A DNA stretch of 8,749 bases from an uncultured Prevotella sp. (GTDB lineage Bacteria > Bacteroidota > Bacteroidia > Bacteroidales > Bacteroidaceae). The stretch lies in assembly GCA_900543155.1 (NCBI GenBank), contig UQQN01000097.1:1-8749 (forward strand). Reading direction: 5' to 3'. Made by a program: the position numbers and the translations under genes. How positions within the stretch are numbered: position 1 is the stretch's first letter; each line of letters opens with the position of its first letter. The notes beneath the pieces are model-generated. The model saw only the letters and a program-made list of their open reading frames with translations, was not told the DNA's origin and made no database searches. Shown one piece after another: positions 6,184-8,749 of this stretch.

Positions 6184-7386
6184 TTACTCACCATCAGGAT
6201 GGTTTGCATAGAACACACGAAGAGGAGTACTGAGCACTTTAATGAATCCCTTCGCATCTTCTGCAGTCCAACCCTTCTGTGTTTCACCATATTCACCGAA
6301 CTTAGTTTTCACTAAGTCATCAGGACTATCTACACCCACTGTGTGGAATCCCAATGGACGGAGTTCAAGAATGACAGTACCATTTACATAGCGTTGCGAC
6401 GAAGTAAGCATTGCCTCGATATCGCGCATTACAGGTTCAAGATACTGACTTTCGTGCAAGAACATGCCATACCAATTAGCTACTTGGTCCTTCCAATATT
6501 GCTGCCACTTTGAAAGTGTATATTTTTCCAAGAAACGGTGTGCACCAATAATCAATGCAGGTGCTGCTGCTTCAAATCCCACACGACCTTTAATGCCTAT
6601 AATGGTATCACCCACGTGCATATCACGACCGATGCCATAAGCAGCACCAATTTCTTCGACCTTGCAGATTGCCTCGATAGGATCGTCATAACGTGTGCCA
6701 TTAATAGCCTTGAGTTCACCCTTTTCAAAGGTCAACTTCAATTGCTCTGTACCTTCTTTTGTCACCTGCTTAAGATATGCACTTTCGGGCAATCCTTGGG
6801 CTGAATCTAAGATTTCACCACCACAGATACTTGTACCCCAAATACCTACGTTATACGAATACTTCAGTTTAGCAAAATCTGCCTTAAACCCATGCGCATT
6901 CAAGTAATCAACTTCATCCTTACGACTTAAATTACCATCACGCGTAAGAGTAATAATCTCCATATCGGGGCACATTACCAAGAAGGTCATATCGAAACGC
7001 ACTTGATCATTACCTGCACCTGTCGAACCATGTGCAATAGCATCAGCACCAATCTCTTTTGCATAACGAGCAATGGCCATGCCTTGGAAAATACGCTCCG
7101 ACGATACTGAAATGGGATAGACATTGTTACGAAGCACATTACCGAAGACCATAAACTTCAAGCTCTTTTCGTAATACTCATGCGTTACATCGAGCGTTAC
7201 ATACTTCGTTGCACCCAATTTATAGGCATTCTCTTCGTTTGCCTTGAGTTGTTCTTCACTAAAACCGCCTGTATTGGCACAAGCAACATAAACTTCGTAC
7301 CCTTTTTCCTTGGCAAGGTACATTACCGTATATGATGTATCGAGTCCGCCACTAAAGGCTACAACTACTTTTTTCTTAGCTTCCAT
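6184..7386 (-). CDS. argG: Argininosuccinate synthase
   Basis: ArgG joins citrulline and aspartate with ATP (released as AMP and pyrophosphate) to form argininosuccinate, the penultimate step of arginine synthesis in the cytoplasm. The protein has 400 residues, the short form typical of many bacteria, not the roughly 447-residue E. coli form. The ATP-pyrophosphatase P-loop is SGGLDTS (12-18), and the conserved AHGSTGAGNDQVRFD segment spans 118-132. The start ATG at 7386 places the P-loop at the normal distance from the N-terminus. It is the third gene of the operon. The 119-bp gap upstream (7387-7505) holds no clear promoter or terminator, and the gap downstream contains the hairpin at 6088-6140. 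The citrulline-forming and lyase (ArgH) steps must be encoded elsewhere. Confidence 0.97.
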   Translation of the reverse strand: MEAKKKVVVAFSGGLDTSYTVMYLAKEKGYEVYVACANTGGFSEEQLKANEENAYKLGATKYVTLDVTHEYYEKSLKFMVFGNVLRNNVYPISVSSERIFQGMAIARYAKEIGADAIAHGSTGAGNDQVRFDMTFLVMCPDMEIITLTRDGNLSRKDEVDYLNAHGFKADFAKLKYSYNVGIWGTSICGGEILDSAQGLPESAYLKQVTKEGTEQLKLTFEKGELKAINGTRYDDPIEAICKVEEIGAAYGIGRDMHVGDTIIGIKGRVGFEAAAPALIIGAHRFLEKYTLSKWQQYWKDQVANWYGMFLHESQYLEPVMRDIEAMLTSSQRYVNGTVILELRPLGFHTVGVDSPDDLVKTKFGEYGETQKGWTAEDAKGFIKVLSTPLRVFYANHPDGE

Positions 7387-7505
7387 TTTATATGAAATAT
7401 GAAGGTTTTAGAATAAGTGAGAAAATAATCATAGAATATAGTTGAATGACCGCACTATTTTTTTCATGTACAAGTCATCTTCTATATCTATGCCACAAAC
7501 TTTCA

Positions 7506-8135
7506 TTACGCTTCGTGCGTATTTATAAAATCTATCACATCTTGTGGCACCTTTACAGGCAGAGGCGTGTTTGGATGTCTTTCAGGATCGAAAAGCATAC
7601 CCGTACATACACAATATTTACGTTTAGTACGTGCCAACACATCGCAGTTAATGCAACAAGGAGATTCAGGTGTACCACAGCCTTTCCAATATTCATCATC
7701 TTGCGTGAGTTCAGCAAAAGGCACAGGCACATACCCCAAAGAGGTATTTATACGCATCACAGCACCCGAACTTGTCAAACCAAAAATTTTGGCTTTTGGC
7801 CAACGCAAACGACTCAACGAGAAAGCCAAACGCTTAATGCGTGTGGCCAAATGGTGTCCACGGAATTTAGGCACAACAATCAAACCTGAATTTGCCACGT
7901 AGTGTTTATTTTCCCAACTTTCAATGTAGCAAAAGCCAGCAAATTCTTCACCATAAAGGGCTATAATGGCTTTACGTTCTTTCATTTTAGTTGCCACATA
8001 CTCGTGTGTACGGCTGGCAATACCCGAACCACGCACCTTAGCGGCATCTGTAATAGTTTGTAATATGGTGTCGACGTACTTTTCGTGGCTGGCATCAGCC
8101 ACAATCACTTTAATGCCATCGTCGTATTCTTCCAT
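7506..8135 (-). CDS. Short GNAT N-acyltransferase, probable N-acylglutamate synthase (ArgA-like)
   Basis: This 209-residue protein contains a single GNAT acyl-CoA-dependent transferase domain (about residues 8-145). The CoA-binding strand and loop are GLIVVPKFRGHHLATRI (84-100). In the R-x-x-G-x-A loop pattern the usual glycine is His95. A C-terminal tail follows with a cysteine cluster (Cys153, 160, 161, 164, 175, 177) ending CVCTGMLFDP, possibly a metal site. Its place between argR and argG points to the first step of the pathway, acylating glutamate from acetyl-CoA or succinyl-CoA. That step is otherwise unrepresented here, and the E. coli ArgA (about 443 residues with an amino-acid-kinase domain) is quite different. 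Similar proteins occupy this position in Bacteroides, as I recall. The function is inferred from context and fold; the acyl donor is unknown. The ATG at 8135 leaves a complete N-terminus. Confidence 0.85.
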   Translation of the reverse strand: MEEYDDGIKVIVADASHEKYVDTILQTITDAAKVRGSGIASRTHEYVATKMKERKAIIALYGEEFAGFCYIESWENKHYVANSGLIVVPKFRGHHLATRIKRLAFSLSRLRWPKAKIFGLTSSGAVMRINTSLGYVPVPFAELTQDDEYWKGCGTPESPCCINCDVLARTKRKYCVCTGMLFDPERHPNTPLPVKVPQDVIDFINTHEA

Positions 8136-8203
8136 TATCTAAGAGTTTTTGAGTTGTTTTCGAGTTTTAAATAAGCTTGTTCAAACACAATGCTAAATTC
8201 TTT

Positions 8204-8692
8204 TTACAGCACAATGCTACGCAATGCGGGAATCACAGTAGCCAATTCGTCAGTAAGTTCTTGTCTACTGGCCTCTTCGCGTATTATAATGAGTATGGTA
8301 TCGTCGCCTGCTATGGTTCCAAGCACACTACTAAGTTTATGTGCATCAATGTCGGATGCCAAACCTGCAGCATAACCTGGACGCGTTTTCAACACTGCCA
8401 TATGTCCCGAAAAGGAAATAGACAGAAAACCTGAATTACGCAAATATTGTGGCACCACGTCTGCTTTCACCGTACGATGATACATTGGATTTTCGGGCAA
8501 AACATATCGGTAACCATCAGCGGTTAGTACCTTTGTAGCGTGCATTTTATTCAAGTCGCGCGACAAGGTGGCTTGCGTCACAGTGCAGCCATTCTTTTGC
8601 AACTCTTCAAGAATTTGCTCATGACTGCTAAGCGTATTGGTGCTTGCAAGTATTACTCTAAGCACCTCCATGCGTTTCATTCTGCTGTTCAT
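8204..8692 (-). CDS. argR: Arginine repressor ArgR
   Basis: ArgR is a hexameric arginine-sensing DNA-binding protein that represses arginine biosynthesis. The 162-residue protein has the N-terminal winged helix-turn-helix, with recognition segment TQATLSRDL (39-47, Ser44 and Arg45 being the conserved pair). The C-terminal oligomerisation and arginine-binding domain carries GTIAGDDT (125-132), whose two aspartates contact arginine. As first gene of the operon it probably controls its own transcription and that of the four enzymes behind it. The ATG at 8692 lies about 20 bases from the predicted transcription start. Met5 (8680) or Met8 (8671) are possible alternative starts, since the HTH begins later. 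The 68-bp gap to the next gene has no clear promoter or terminator. Confidence 0.96.
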   Translation of the reverse strand: MNSRMKRMEVLRVILASTNTLSSHEQILEELQKNGCTVTQATLSRDLNKMHATKVLTADGYRYVLPENPMYHRTVKADVVPQYLRNSGFLSISFSGHMAVLKTRPGYAAGLASDIDAHKLSSVLGTIAGDDTILIIIREEASRQELTDELATVIPALRSIVL

Positions 8693-8720
8693 ATTTCGTA
8701 TTTTGTTGTATTTTATGCTG

Positions 8721-8739
8721 CAAATATACGAATATATTT
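8721..8739 (-). promoter_or_regulatory. arg operon -7 box within an 18-bp palindrome (candidate ArgR operator)
   Basis: On the minus strand TATATTTG (complement of 8721-8728) is an exact Bacteroidetes -7 box (TAnnTTTG), 28 bases before the argR ATG, giving a predicted leader of roughly 20-25 bases. The -33 TTTG, expected 19-21 bp further upstream, falls at or beyond the window edge and cannot be confirmed. Positions 8722-8739 read AAATATA-CGAA-TATATTT, a perfect 7+7 inverted repeat with a 4-bp centre. This is the same overall size as the known 18-bp ARG boxes of E. coli, though its half-sites differ from TGAAT. Occupation would block the -7 box, fitting autorepression. The operator role is inferred. 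Confidence 0.55.
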
Positions 8740-8749
8740 TGTAAGTATG

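Noticed and set aside
7429..7467. Minus-strand 12-codon frame (MKKIVRSFNYIL) between the acyltransferase and argG, considered as a leader peptide for arginine attenuation.
   Set aside because: It has only one arginine codon, no flanking terminator/antiterminator pair and no promoter before it. A frame this short is expected by chance.
8143..8166. Three GAGTT copies (8143, 8151, 8162) in the argR-acyltransferase gap.
   Set aside because: The spacing is irregular (8 and 11 bp) and the flanks are T-rich. They are most likely low-complexity sequence.
8698..8714. GTATTTT direct repeat at 8698-8704 and 8708-8714 in the argR leader.
   Set aside because: It is a 7-bp repeat in AT-rich DNA with no symmetry. 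It is noted as possible helical phasing but not supported as a site.

Overview
The window looks like an ordinary chromosomal segment of a Bacteroidales bacterium, most likely Prevotella or a close relative. The reasons are protein-level resemblance to Bacteroidetes AlaRS, ArgD, ArgC and the short ArgA-like GNAT; Bacteroidetes-type promoters (TTTG, about 19 bp, TAnnTTTG); no clear Shine-Dalgarno sequences; and AT-rich intergenic DNA. The genus is an inference from recalled family sequences, not from a search.

Layout. Positions 1-324 are an AT-rich, palindrome-rich upstream region that may begin with the last 12 codons of a preceding gene and ends with the alaS promoter. On the + strand follow alaS (325-2952, full-length alanyl-tRNA synthetase), a strong intrinsic terminator (about 2984-3031), and a 249-residue four-helix-bundle protein with a C-terminal coiled coil (3057-3806). 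A long imperfect hairpin (3815-3894) separates this from a convergent minus-strand operon. That operon is transcribed from the right edge: argR (8692-8204), a short GNAT N-acyltransferase probably making N-acylglutamate (8135-7506), argG (7386-6184), argC (6060-5092) and argD (5024-3900).

How the genes work together. The minus-strand genes form an arginine-biosynthesis operon headed by its own repressor. The GNAT would acylate glutamate, ArgC and ArgD would carry out the reductase and transaminase steps on the acylated intermediates, and ArgG would make argininosuccinate. The kinase (ArgB), the carbamoyltransferase and the lyase (ArgH) are not in the window. Bacteroides fragilis is known to carbamoylate N-succinylornithine instead of N-acetylornithine, so the acyl group here could be succinyl; the sequence alone does not decide this. 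The only strong minus-strand promoter element is upstream of argR, where the -7 box lies inside an 18-bp palindrome that could be the ArgR operator. Two of the gaps inside the operon, argG-argC and argC-argD, contain conspicuous hairpins without U-tracts, possibly RNA stability or processing elements.

I found no RNA genes, insertion sequences, CRISPR arrays, prophage genes or defence system. I see no convincing new multi-gene system. The items most worth a second look are the four-helix-bundle gene squeezed behind the alaS terminator, the GNAT with a Gly-to-His change in its CoA loop and a cysteine cluster, the candidate ArgR operator, and the intra-operon RNA hairpins.
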